A stretch of DNA of 10,341 nucleotides from Bacilli bacterium. GTDB lineage: Bacteria > Bacillota_I > Bacilli_A > Haloplasmatales > Haloplasmataceae. Shown here piece after piece: positions 1 through 7,338 of this stretch. The DNA is taken from positions 1 to 10,341 of the forward strand of contig JAAZCR010000060.1 in the NCBI GenBank assembly GCA_012513195.1, given 5' to 3'. How positions within the stretch are numbered: the stretch's first letter is position 1; every line of letters starts with the position of its first letter. Under the pieces are notes generated by a model that was not told where the DNA came from, made no database searches, and saw only the letters and a program-made list of their open reading frames with translations. A program made the position numbers and the translations under genes.

Positions 1-215
1 ACTCCTGGTTTATTCATTAGTTCAATTATTTCCTCTTTATAAGGTTCAAAAGCACTATTTCTATTTCTAGTAATGGCCTTTTTACCTCCATTCTCATAGT
101 ACTTTTTAATCGTGTGTCGATCAATACCGTAAATTCTTTGTAGATGACTAAAGTTAGGTTTCATATTACAACTCCTATAAATCTCTAACATTCCTAGTAT
201 GTTGATTTCAGTCAC
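1..215 (-). CDS. IS21-type transposase (IstA-like), N-terminal part, runs off window edge
   Basis: Seventy-one residues are visible before the gene leaves the window. I chose the GTG at 213-215 because a strong AAAGGAGAGG ribosome site lies just upstream of it. An in-frame ATG at 162-164, with AGGAG before it, is a possible second start, but it would cut into the predicted DNA-binding region. The visible part has a helix-turn-helix-like stretch (about residues 19-40, with NFSHLQRIYGIDRHTIKKYY) followed by a basic linker and a segment with EPYKEEIIELM. This arrangement is typical of the N-terminus of IS21-family IstA. The DDE catalytic domain and the IstB partner would lie left of the window. 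The family call rests on motif resemblance only, and other HTH-containing transposases remain possible. Confidence 0.6.
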   Translation of the reverse strand, partial: MTEINILGMLEIYRSCNMKPNFSHLQRIYGIDRHTIKKYYENGGKKAITRNRNSAFEPYKEEIIELMNKPG

Positions 216-255
216 TGTTCCCTCTCCTTTTACAATAACTGAAACCATTATACTA

Positions 256-328
256 AAAAGCAACCTATTCGTTCGCAAGAAATTTACCAATATTGGTAGT
301 TTTCTCACGCTCAAAATTGGTTGCTTTT
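256..328. repeat. long imperfect palindrome upstream of the transposase gene
   Basis: The outer arms AAAAGCAACC (256-265) and GGTTGCTTTT (319-328) are perfect inverted repeats. The centre is a perfect 14-bp palindrome, TACCAATATTGGTA (285-298). The sequence between arms and centre is also partly complementary (CGCAAGAAA against TTTCTCACG), so the whole block can fold on itself. It lies just upstream of istA, where the left end of an IS21 element would be. It may be a terminal transposase-binding region or a hairpin that shields the element from outside transcription. I could not place the exact element end; a minus-strand TGTTAC at 331-336 is one candidate. Confidence 0.6.
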
Positions 329-390
329 ATTGTAACATTAACAAACATATTTTACTTATCTTCAGGTATATCTCTATATAGGGTTAATAA

Positions 391-418
391 TTGCTAGTTT
401 GTGAACATCATTTATATC
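391..418 (+). promoter_or_regulatory. weak candidate promoter for the hydrolase gene
   Basis: TTGCTA (391-396) and TATATC (413-418) are separated by 16 bp and lie 27 bp before the ATG at 445. Both hexamers are poor matches to the sigma-A consensus, so this is only a suggestion. Confidence 0.25.
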
Positions 419-504
419 TAGTAAAAGCTTTAAGAGGGAAGATAATGGAGAAGAGTATGGAAGTTATCAGGTTTATATTAAAGATTATAATGTAGTTTTT
501 AATA

Positions 505-1236
505 TTGGGGTTTGGATGTAACTTTATTCTGCAGAAAATCAGTTACTCATTTTATAAAAACACGAAAAAAATGATCGATGTTTCTAATACTCCTCAATTC
601 ATTCAGTTTACAGATACGTTAACTGGTTATGGTAATAATCTTGATTCAGAGAAAAACAATAAAGTAATATTGTTTTTTGGTGGCTCTAAGTATATTGCCT
701 ATAACTCTGTGGGGAAATATTCTGCTAAATTTGATTATCCATTTATATCAGTAGATTATTATGGGAGTCAAGATAGTAGCGGAAAAATGAATATAAAAAC
801 GATGAAACAATCAGCGGAAGAGTTATACGATTGGGTAAAGAAACATTATCCCAATAGTGAAATCATCATAATTGGTCATAGTTACGGAGTAGGAATCGCA
901 ACATATCTAGCAAGTGTAAGGGAATGTAATTATTTGATTATCGTTTCTGGATACAGAGACATTGCGGATTTATATAATAGAGTTATTCCTATATTCTGGG
1001 GACCATTAAAAGTATTTATTTCAAATAATATTCATACCGCTAAATATGCTAAAAACGTAGAATGTCCAGTTTATATTATAGGCTCGACTAATGATAATGT
1101 TTTAAGTGCATCTTTACAAGAAAAACTTTCTGCTAGTTTTAAAAATTCCCAAGTCAAAATATTTGTTGATATAACTCATGAAGATTATTTTAACTCGGAT
1201 GATGTTATAAATTATATTAATGAGATTATTGAATAA
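505..1236 (+). CDS. alpha/beta hydrolase, N-terminal membrane anchor interrupted by TAG
   Basis: This open part has the marks of a serine alpha/beta hydrolase. Counted from the TTG at 505, they are an oxyanion-type loop FFGGS (57-61), nucleophile elbow GHSYG with Ser126, a late acid in STNDN (Asp197) and the final His225 in ITHED. The substrate is unknown. TTG 505 has no ribosome site. The natural start seems to be the ATG at 445-447, which follows AGAGGGAAG and is in the same frame. It would add MEKSMEVIRFILKIIM before an in-frame TAG at 493-495, after which reading continues as FLILGFGCNFIL. The two halves together make one hydrophobic segment, as in membrane-anchored or exported hydrolases. 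The catalytic domain is therefore intact but the anchor is broken. The gene is probably a recent pseudogene unless the stop is read through or an internal start (such as ATG 571) is used. Confidence 0.7.
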   Translation: MGFGCNFILQKISYSFYKNTKKMIDVSNTPQFIQFTDTLTGYGNNLDSEKNNKVILFFGGSKYIAYNSVGKYSAKFDYPFISVDYYGSQDSSGKMNIKTMKQSAEELYDWVKKHYPNSEIIIIGHSYGVGIATYLASVRECNYLIIVSGYRDIADLYNRVIPIFWGPLKVFISNNIHTAKYAKNVECPVYIIGSTNDNVLSASLQEKLSASFKNSQVKIFVDITHEDYFNSDDVINYINEIIE

Positions 1237-1350
1237 TGATATACTTTTCTATAATGGCTATCGAGATCGCTTACTTTATGTTAAGTAAAATAGAGAAAAT
1301 AGTGTAAAGTCTAGATAAATAGATAGGAGAAAAGGGGACTTTTAAGAAGT

Positions 1351-2267
1351 ATGGATATATAAGCTAAAAGAATAAATTGTAGATGTTTTTTCGTATTAAT
1401 ACTTCTTATGCCTGTTGTCATTTTGGTTAAGTAATATAAACAGGACTATAAAACATATTATGAAAAAACGATAACTTATAAAGGAATAGACAAGATTTTA
1501 TCTGATGGAGATATCTCTATCATAATAAAAACGGTAGATAAAAAGTATCGCATAAACAATATTATTGCGAACTATGAACTATATGAATTACTAAATTCTT
1601 GGCTTAATGAAGATGATGAAATATTAATTTATTATTATGATTCAAATCAAATAATAGGTATTAAAAAAAGGGAATGAGTCTCTTCTTGATGTTAATTATT
1701 CACTTAATAAACTAGAAAGAAAAGATAAACTAAATCTAACTAGTGCTCCATTGTTATTAAATTATTGCGGTTTGCTTGGTATTAGTGATTAAGGAAAATA
1801 AGAAAAAAGAAGCGAATGCTCAAGAAACCTTACTTTATAAATTTGATTTAGATAAAATGATAATACGATTAAAAACACCATTAAATACATTCTTGATACA
1901 TACTTTTACAATTGTATGTACGATTGCGTTTATTCTTTTATATGGGGAAACAAATAAATGGTTTATTTTCGTGTTTATTGGCTTACTACTTACATATAAC
2001 ATTTATAAACTAGTTGAATTGTTTTTAAGAAAGATGGTCATTAATTTAAGCAATCACGAAATTATCTTTTATACCCCACTAAAAAGAAAAACAAAGATTG
2101 ATATGATAGAAAATGTATTTTTACAAGTTATAGAAGACCCTGAAGGAAATGATAGATACTTTGTATATTTTCAAGTTCGTGATAAAAAGAATTGAATTAA
2201 AATCGAGACAGTTTCAGAGGAACAAGCTAATGCGATAAAATCATTACTTAAATATAAACATAGTTAA
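1351..2267 (+). pseudogene. broken membrane protein gene, multiple stops and two frameshifts
   Basis: Three reading-frame pieces join into one plausible protein. Piece one starts at ATG 1351, has a hydrophobic segment (CFFVLILLMPVVILV) and an extended alpha/beta stretch, and contains in-frame TAA codons at 1360-1362 and 1432-1434. It ends at a TGA just after a run of seven A (1663-1669), where one extra base restores the next frame (KGNESLLDVNYSL). A second one-base shift between about 1758 and 1790 leads into the last piece (LVLVIKENKKKE). That piece holds two more hydrophobic segments (FLIHTFTIVCTIAFILLY and FIFVFIGLLLTYNIY) and a soluble tail. The tail is cut by TGA at 2193-2195 and continues in frame to TAA at 2265-2267. 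I do not recognise the family; the layout is a small membrane protein with a strand-rich cytoplasmic tail. The only long open stretch, 1776-2195, has no ribosome site and is unlikely to be made. Confidence 0.65.
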
Positions 2268-2303
2268 ACTTTTTAATACTAAAAAATCAAATTTGGCAAA
2301 ATT

Positions 2304-2370
2304 AAAAGATCCCCTTTGTATAGATAATACATTATATGGTTTCGTACTATCTTCTTCAAGGGGATTTTTA
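2304..2370 (+). terminator. hairpin terminator between convergent genes
   Basis: GATCCCCTT (2308-2316) pairs with AAGGGGATT (2358-2366), with partly complementary sequence inside the long loop, and a run of T follows on the plus strand. On the minus strand the hairpin is followed by CTTTTAATTTT, so it may also end transcription of the GH31 gene, which arrives from the right. Confidence 0.6.
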
Positions 2371-2493
2371 ATATTTATCTACACTAAATATTATTAAAAT
2401 ACATAAATATGATTTAATTTAAATTGATAAAATGTAATATAATTAGTATTTGGTTATGAAAAGCTAAATTTTATTTATCAAGTAAACATGATG

Positions 2494-4467
2494 TTAGAAA
2501 CAGTTAATAACGTCACTTCCTGCCCTCACAAAGGCAATAAATTCATGCAATTCAGCATGGCAGCGAATTGTGCGACCACCAGTAACAACATTACGAGTAC
2601 GGACATCAATCCATTCACCTTTTGGTAAATAGACGTCTCTTTCTGTACATCCATGTTCATAAATAGGAGCAAAAAGAATATCAGCACCGTACATATATTG
2701 ATCTTCAAGGGTATATGTGTTTTCGTCATCATAGAAATCCCAGAACATTGGTCGCATTATAGGTGCACCTGTTTCTGAAGCAATATCCATATATTTGCAT
2801 GTATAGTCTTTAAGTCGATAACGAAGTTCAACTAAAGATTTGAGGATTGGATATACATCTTCACCAAAACTCCAGAGTTCATTAGCACCATTACTTGGTT
2901 CAATGATGCCTGGATGACGGAACTCATATGTAGATTCACGACGCCGTGAGCCATGAAGTCGCATAACGGGGGAGAAAACTCCAAATTGGAACCATCGTAC
3001 AATAAGTTCCTTGAAGTAATCACTTTCAATATCTCCACCCCAGAAGCCACCGAGGTCGGAGTTCCACCAAGGAATACCGCACATTGCCATGGAAAGTCCA
3101 TTTTTGATACTCATTTTGAGATTATGGAAGGTAGAGCCAATATCACCGTTCCAACAAAGGGCTCCATACCTTTGACTACCTGGATAACAAGCCCTAACGA
3201 GGAGAATGATTTCATCTTCACCTTCCCGTTTAAGCCCTTCATAGAATCCTTTGACATAATAGAATGGATAAAGTTGGATTACTTGGGCGCCATTTCCAAG
3301 ATAGAATTTGAGGTGTCCTGGGTTTTGTGGATGAACTTCTGGTTCTGCTTCGTCTAACCAGAAATTTTTAATTCCATAATTGTAATAGTTTTGTTTTACT
3401 TTATTCCAGACATACTCACGGGTTTCAGGATTCATCACATCGATGAATGTTTGTTGGCCGTAAAAGTCAAATATGCCGTATTGTCCGTTTTCGGTACGTA
3501 CAAGCATATTCGCTTCACTCATTTCAAAATAGTTTTCACTCTTAGGATTTATTGTAGGCCAGAAAGAAACAATAACTTTAATACCCATCTCGTTAAGTTC
3601 ATCAACCATCGCTTTTGGGTCAGGCCAGTATTTAGGATCGAACTTCCAATCACCTTGTTCAGTCCAGTGGAAGTAATCAATCACAATCGCATCAATTGGA
3701 ATACTACGACGCTTATACTCTCTCGCAACTGCTAAAACTTCATCTTGGCTTTCATAGCGTAATTTAGATTGCCAGAATCCAGCTGCCCAGCGAGGAAATT
3801 TTGGTGGGAAGCCCGTTAATCTACAGTAAATCTTCATGGTTTCAGCAGGTGTTTCGCCCGCAAATACGAAGTAATCCGCTTGATAAGTGCTATCCGCTAC
3901 AAACATCGTATGATTTTTGGTAAGTTCACATCTACCAGGAGCGGGGTTGTTCCAGAGAAAACCATAACCAAGGGATGAATAGTAGACAGGTAAAGAAGAT
4001 TTCGTATTGTAGTGGATGATTTCCGATGTAGTACCTTTTCGATCGAAGAAATCTTCTTGTTCTTGTCCCAAACCATAAAAATGTTCGCCTTCGTTAGCTT
4101 CAAAAATCACCTTAACACGGTAATGATCACCTTCTACATGTATATTACGTGTTTGATAATCACCTTCATACTTTGTACGAAGGATAACTTTATCTCCTCT
4201 ATAAAAGGTTATAACACCACCATGCCAAATGTTTCCAGCCTCGAGTTTAACACTTAATAGACCGTTCTTTATAGTGGCAACATGCTCATCCCCTTCAATT
4301 ATCGCATGATCTTCTGTAGGATCAAGAACTGTCCACTTTTCGTCAGAAACGCGACTATTGCGTGTACTTCTTACCCTAATACATCCTTCTCCCCAAGGTT
4401 CAATAACAGTGACTTCATCTTTTCTTCGAAAGATTACTTTTTTACCTTCATAGGTTATTTTACCCAT
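2494..4467 (-). CDS. glycoside hydrolase family 31 (alpha-xylosidase/alpha-glucosidase type)
   Basis: The 657-residue product matches GH31 enzymes, which remove terminal alpha-linked xylose or glucose with retention of configuration. The N-terminal beta-sandwich (about 1-215) includes the typical HFYGLGQ (129-135). The TIM barrel follows, with FWQSKLRY (231-238), IVIDYFHW (261-268) and GDWKFDP (272-278). The predicted nucleophile is Asp372 in FWLDEAEPE and the predicted acid/base is Asp442 in WNGDIGSTF. Further GH31 marks are GIPWWNSDLGGF (464-475) and MRLHGSRRR (502-510). There is no signal peptide, so it acts in the cytoplasm on imported oligosaccharides. The barrel resembles the YicI-like alpha-xylosidase branch, but substrate cannot be fixed from sequence alone. 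The start has a near-perfect GAGGAGG site. The gene is divergent from an AraC regulator that probably controls it. Its GC content appears higher than that of its neighbours. No sugar transporter is in the window. Confidence 0.92.
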   Translation of the reverse strand: MGKITYEGKKVIFRRKDEVTVIEPWGEGCIRVRSTRNSRVSDEKWTVLDPTEDHAIIEGDEHVATIKNGLLSVKLEAGNIWHGGVITFYRGDKVILRTKYEGDYQTRNIHVEGDHYRVKVIFEANEGEHFYGLGQEQEDFFDRKGTTSEIIHYNTKSSLPVYYSSLGYGFLWNNPAPGRCELTKNHTMFVADSTYQADYFVFAGETPAETMKIYCRLTGFPPKFPRWAAGFWQSKLRYESQDEVLAVAREYKRRSIPIDAIVIDYFHWTEQGDWKFDPKYWPDPKAMVDELNEMGIKVIVSFWPTINPKSENYFEMSEANMLVRTENGQYGIFDFYGQQTFIDVMNPETREYVWNKVKQNYYNYGIKNFWLDEAEPEVHPQNPGHLKFYLGNGAQVIQLYPFYYVKGFYEGLKREGEDEIILLVRACYPGSQRYGALCWNGDIGSTFHNLKMSIKNGLSMAMCGIPWWNSDLGGFWGGDIESDYFKELIVRWFQFGVFSPVMRLHGSRRRESTYEFRHPGIIEPSNGANELWSFGEDVYPILKSLVELRYRLKDYTCKYMDIASETGAPIMRPMFWDFYDDENTYTLEDQYMYGADILFAPIYEHGCTERDVYLPKGEWIDVRTRNVVTGGRTIRCHAELHEFIAFVRAGSDVINCF

Positions 4468-4575
4468 TAAACTTTTCCTCCTCTAAAAATAATTAATCTA
4501 TGATTACGTGCTCTAGACTCATAACATTACAATAATTATTTACACGTTAATTTGTGATTAGGTATAATAAATATC

Positions 4576-4600
4576 ACCATTTTGATATAATTATAACATA
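4576..4600 (-). promoter_or_regulatory. extended -10 promoter for the GH31 gene
   Basis: Read on the minus strand, TGTTATAAT gives an ideal -10 hexamer (complement of 4590-4595) with the extended TG one base upstream. No good -35 stands 17 bp away, as expected for a promoter needing an activator. The start of transcription would fall near 4583, leaving a leader of about 115 bases. Confidence 0.5.
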
Positions 4601-4676
4601 ATCATCTTTTTATTCTTTAAATATCTTGATATCCAGTTGCACTATTTTGATATTTGTTATAAGATGGTTTTGATGT
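4582..4676. promoter_or_regulatory. four phased TTGATRT boxes, candidate AraC-family operator
   Basis: TTGATAT occurs at 4582-4588, 4626-4632 and 4647-4653, and TTGATGT at 4670-4676, all in the same orientation. Start-to-start steps are 44, 21 and 23 bp, close to whole pairs of helical turns. Two copies share a longer match (ATTTTGATAT at 4579-4588 and 4644-4653, each followed by a TATAA). AraC-family regulators commonly bind direct repeats about 21 bp apart. Relative to the proposed GH31 start, the three right-hand boxes lie near -43, -64 and -87, where an activator would sit. Assignment to the neighbouring regulator is inference. Confidence 0.55.
4637..4665 (+). promoter_or_regulatory. candidate promoter of the AraC-type regulator gene
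   Basis: TTGCAC (4637-4642) and TAAGAT (4660-4665) are 17 bp apart and lie about 30 bp before the TTG start. The TTGATAT box at 4647-4653 sits between the hexamers and another at 4670-4676 lies just downstream, so the regulator could repress its own gene. Confidence 0.4.
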
Positions 4677-4696
4677 AAAAAAAAGCAGGTGATATA

Positions 4697-5587
4697 TTGA
4701 ACCTATCGCACAAAAATCCTACAAAATATACAGAGGTAATATCACATATAACAGATTCACGGCCATATTCCATTCATCATACGATTGTAAAACCAGGGAC
4801 AAAACAAGTCCTTTATCTTCATTGTCATAATGAAATGGAGTTCCTCTATTTAGAAGAAGGAGAAATAGAATTTCATATTGAAGATCAGGTATACATGATG
4901 AAACCAGGACAAGCAGTATTTATCTCATCAAATCATCTTCACTATGCCATCAATGCTTCTCGTGAACTAAGCGAGTGTAGCTATTATGCCATTGTCTTTT
5001 CTACAGAAATGTTATCTGGATCAGCCATTACTCGTTACTCAGATTACTTTACGCAGATGGGAGTCGTAGGTACAAAGGGTTTACGTGTATTTGATGAGAA
5101 AAAAGATAAAACGCTAATCCAAGCTCTATTAATGATATTTTCTTGTATAAATAAACCTGCAGTAAAATGTGAACTTCTTATAAGAGGACAACTTCTCACG
5201 ATTTGGCAAGAGTTGTATAATGAATTTGTATACTTACCAACTGGTAAGGTTAGTAAAAGCACGTCTTTTCGTGATATACAAAAAACAGTAGAATACATTT
5301 GTGAAAACTACGCAGAAAACATTAATCTAGCAACTCTCGCTAAGATGGCAGGGGTAAGTGAAAGTCATTATTGTAGGCAGTTTAAGCGGTTTACTGGATT
5401 TTCACCTTTTGAATTTCTTAATAGACAACGAATAATGCGAGCCTGTGAAATGTTACAGTATACGGATGCACAAATAGTAGATATTGCCATCTCTTGTGGC
5501 TATAACAATGTTAGTTATTTTAATCGTACATTTCAAAAATACATGTTTGAGTCACCAAAACAGTACCGAAAAAGAATGATTAAATAA
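4697..5587 (+). CDS. AraC-family transcriptional regulator with N-terminal cupin domain
   Basis: A 296-residue sugar-responsive type AraC regulator. The N-terminal half is a cupin-like effector domain, with LHCHNEMEFLYLEEGEIEFH at about 41-60, MKPGQAVFI at 68-76 and further histidines at 80 and 82. The C-terminal 100 residues hold the two helix-turn-helix units. The first is around 211-234 (LATLAKMAGVSESHYCRQFK). The second is around 260-291, with the family signature IAISCGYNNVSYFNRTFQK followed by PKQYR. The start is TTG at 4697, preceded closely by AGGTGA. The gene is transcribed away from the GH31 gene across a shared control region containing phased TTGATRT repeats, so it is most likely the local regulator of that glycosidase. 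The inducer is unknown, presumably a sugar released or carried in that pathway. Confidence 0.9.
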   Translation: MNLSHKNPTKYTEVISHITDSRPYSIHHTIVKPGTKQVLYLHCHNEMEFLYLEEGEIEFHIEDQVYMMKPGQAVFISSNHLHYAINASRELSECSYYAIVFSTEMLSGSAITRYSDYFTQMGVVGTKGLRVFDEKKDKTLIQALLMIFSCINKPAVKCELLIRGQLLTIWQELYNEFVYLPTGKVSKSTSFRDIQKTVEYICENYAENINLATLAKMAGVSESHYCRQFKRFTGFSPFEFLNRQRIMRACEMLQYTDAQIVDIAISCGYNNVSYFNRTFQKYMFESPKQYRKRMIK

Positions 5588-5607
5588 GAAACATCAATAA
5601 AGAAAAA

Positions 5608-5645
5608 GGTTGTATTGCTAAACCTTAAGAGTTAATAGTACAACC
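5608..5645 (+). repeat. inverted repeat between the AraC gene and the next gene
   Basis: GGTTGTA (5608-5614) and TACAACC (5639-5645) are a perfect 7-bp inverted repeat with a 24-base loop. No T-run follows directly, so it is not a standard terminator. It may be a weak transcription end for the regulator gene or part of the leader of the gene at 5707. Confidence 0.35.
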
Positions 5646-5706
5646 ATGAAGCAATTTTGCCTTGGAATTAGTAAAAGGCGATTATATATAAAGAAAGGAT
5701 GAAACT

Positions 5707-6009
5707 ATGGAAAAACTTATTTCTCTAAAAACAGAACTCATCAAAGAGATCAATAACTTAAGCATTAAAGGTTTAGTATTAACAGACTTAAATGTCTTGC
5801 CTGGGTCTTATATTAATCTAGAATATCAGCTACCTAATGGTCAAATCGTAAAACTACTTAATGATGACGAAATGTATCTAGCTAATCAAATTGAGCTTGA
5901 AGGTAATGAACGTTGTTATGGGGTAGTAGGTTCAGAGAAGTTCTTGCTTGTATGTGAATATGGATGTAACGGACAAGATGCCGAAATTGTTCTCTATAAG
6001 CGGAGATAA
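5707..6009 (+). CDS. small hypothetical protein, 100 residues
   Basis: I do not recognise this family. The ATG at 5707 has AAAGGATG upstream at suitable spacing, and the frame is clean to TAA. The product opens with a charged, helix-like segment (about 1-20) and then looks strand-rich, with SYINLEYQLPNGQIVKLL at 34-51 and alternating short hydrophobic stretches. It has two cysteines near the end (84 and 88). There is no signal peptide or membrane segment, so it is probably a small soluble cytoplasmic protein. Its stop lies one base from the stop of the convergent cutA gene, and no hairpin separates them, so their transcripts must overlap at the 3' ends. Confidence 0.7.
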   Translation: MEKLISLKTELIKEINNLSIKGLVLTDLNVLPGSYINLEYQLPNGQIVKLLNDDEMYLANQIELEGNERCYGVVGSEKFLLVCEYGCNGQDAEIVLYKRR

Positions 6010-6010
6010 C

Positions 6011-6334
6011 CTATAGCTCTTTAGTTTGCTTATTTATCCAAGTTAAATAACCTAAGTATCCATCACTAATATCAAGCATAATGATTTCAGGGGTTTCATA
6101 AGGATGGAGCTCTTTTAATTTCTTTTCTAGTTCTCCATACAAAGTTTTTCTTGTTTTAAACAACACTAAAACTTCATTATCGTGACAATACTCTTCATTC
6201 CAGACATAGTGACTTTTGATATTGATCTCTTGCGCACAAGCAGCTAATTTACTTTTAATTATTTCATCAATAATAGGTTTGGCTTGTTCACTGCTAGTGA
6301 ATGTTGTGAGGACAATCGCATAATCACTCATCAT
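6011..6334 (-). CDS. cutA: CutA1 family divalent-cation tolerance protein
   Basis: At 107 residues this has the length and motif order of CutA1, a very stable trimeric cytoplasmic protein linked to copper/divalent-metal tolerance in E. coli, with an unclear role elsewhere. The family marks are SKLAACAQ (28-35), a Tyr/Trp pair in SHYVWNEE (41-48), the strand EVLVLFKTR (54-62), the signature HPYETPEI (77-84) and the C-terminal YLTWI (96-100). A strong AAGGAGG site precedes two adjacent ATG codons. The second (complement of 6329-6331) has the better spacing of about seven bases, so the protein may begin MSDYAIV. The gene is convergent with the small unknown gene and divergent from the broken VOC gene. 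Confidence 0.88.
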   Translation of the reverse strand: MMSDYAIVLTTFTSSEQAKPIIDEIIKSKLAACAQEINIKSHYVWNEEYCHDNEVLVLFKTRKTLYGELEKKLKELHPYETPEIIMLDISDGYLGYLTWINKQTKEL

Positions 6335-6361
6335 ATAACCTCCTTGTCAGTATTTCTTTTA

Positions 6362-6377
6362 TTTATATTAATATAAA
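6362..6377. repeat. 16-bp AT palindrome in the cutA/VOC intergenic gap
   Basis: TTTATATTAATATAAA is a perfect palindrome in the divergent promoter gap. Such sequences arise easily in DNA this AT-rich, so an operator role is only possible, not shown. Confidence 0.25.
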
Positions 6378-6454
6378 ATCATATAAAATGAAATATAAGA
6401 AGTTATATGTTAATATATAAAAAATTAAATTTATTAAAAGGAAGGTATAATGTG

Positions 6455-7183
6455 ATGCAAATGATTGTCCCGCATTTATGGTTTGATAAAGAGGCGAAAG
6501 AAGCGGCTTTATACTACACCAACTTATTCGATAATTCTAGAATACTATATACACACAAAATTGAAAATCCTGAACCCTATGATGATGCTGAAGTTGTTGT
6601 ATTTGAACTCGCAGGTATTAGATTTGGCGCTATTAGCGCTGGACCATATTTTAAACTAAATCCTGCGAGTTCTTTAGTAGTTTATTGTGAAACAGATGAG
6701 GAATATGATAGGATTTTAGCAGGTCTTTTAAATGGGGGAAGTATTGGTGATAGTGAAGATGTAATTACTGATCGTTTTGGATTAACATGGCGTGTGGAAT
6801 TAGTAGGGAATCACGAAATGAGAGAGAAAATTATCCCTTGGTTATTAGTATCAAACGCTCATCTTGCGCTGGAGTATTACTCTAGTATCTTTGAAAACAT
6901 ACCAGACTTAAATTTAATACTCCAAGAAAACACAACTGAATATGAACTTACTGAAGCTTTCTCTCTAATTATTAATTGTAAAGATTAACAAGAAATTGAT
7001 TATTTTTGGGACAAACTTTCTTATGTAAAAGAAGCAGAAAGTTGTGGTTAGTGTAAGGATCAGTTTGGTCTATCTTGGCAAATATTGCCTGAAGATTGGG
7101 AGCATATATGTTACGAGGGCACCAAAGCGGAACAAGAAAGAGTTAATAAAGCAATGCTTACGATGGGAAAAATCGATCGATAA
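6455..7183 (+). pseudogene. VOC/PhnB-like (3-dmu-9_3-mt type) protein, two in-frame stops
   Basis: The translation fits the two-repeat VOC-fold family often labelled PhnB or 3-demethylubiquinone-9 3-methyltransferase-like. The first repeat starts MQMIVPHLWFDKEAKEAALY and includes FELAGIRFGAISAGPYF. The second starts near IPWLLVSNAHLALEYY. The frame is broken by TAA at 6986-6988 and TAG at 7049-7051, yet the same frame then gives the family's usual C-terminus: FWDKLS, CKDQFGLSWQILPE and AMLTMGKID, ending in TAA at 7181-7183. By family comparison the TAA replaces Gln (after CKD) and the TAG replaces Trp (in CGWCKD). I chose ATG 6455 from family length and the GGAAGG nine bases upstream; an ATG at 6407 would add an unlikely extension. 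The open part (to 6988) lacks the end of the second domain, so the product is probably non-functional. Confidence 0.8.
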
Positions 7184-7298
7184 GAATTGATACAAGCAAA
7201 ATACGGCAAATAACTTAGTAATCATCACACTGGAATTATTTATAAATACAGTTGGTTATGATTAATCAATTGAATTAAAAGGAAAAAATGGACTATAT

Positions 7299-7338
7299 AA
7301 AAATAAAACAAAAGGTTTTCGCCTTTTGTTTTATTTTT
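7299..7338. terminator. strong bidirectional terminator
   Basis: AAAAATAAAACAAAAGG (7299-7315) and its exact complement (7322-7338) form a perfect 17-bp stem around the loop TTTTCG. A-runs and T-runs flank both sides, so it can end transcription in both directions. It serves the broken VOC gene from the left and the Rgg-like pair from the right, and its right arm touches the stop codon of the second Rgg-like gene. Confidence 0.85.

Noticed and set aside
1254..1307. Short frame MAIEIAYFMLSKIEKIV after the hydrolase
   Set aside because: Only 17 codons and no ribosome site, so it cannot be told from chance in AT-rich DNA.
2953..3735. Open frames on the plus strand inside the GH31 gene (134 and 114 codons)
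   Set aside because: They are antisense to a gene with full GH31 motifs, have no family likeness and lack convincing ribosome sites.
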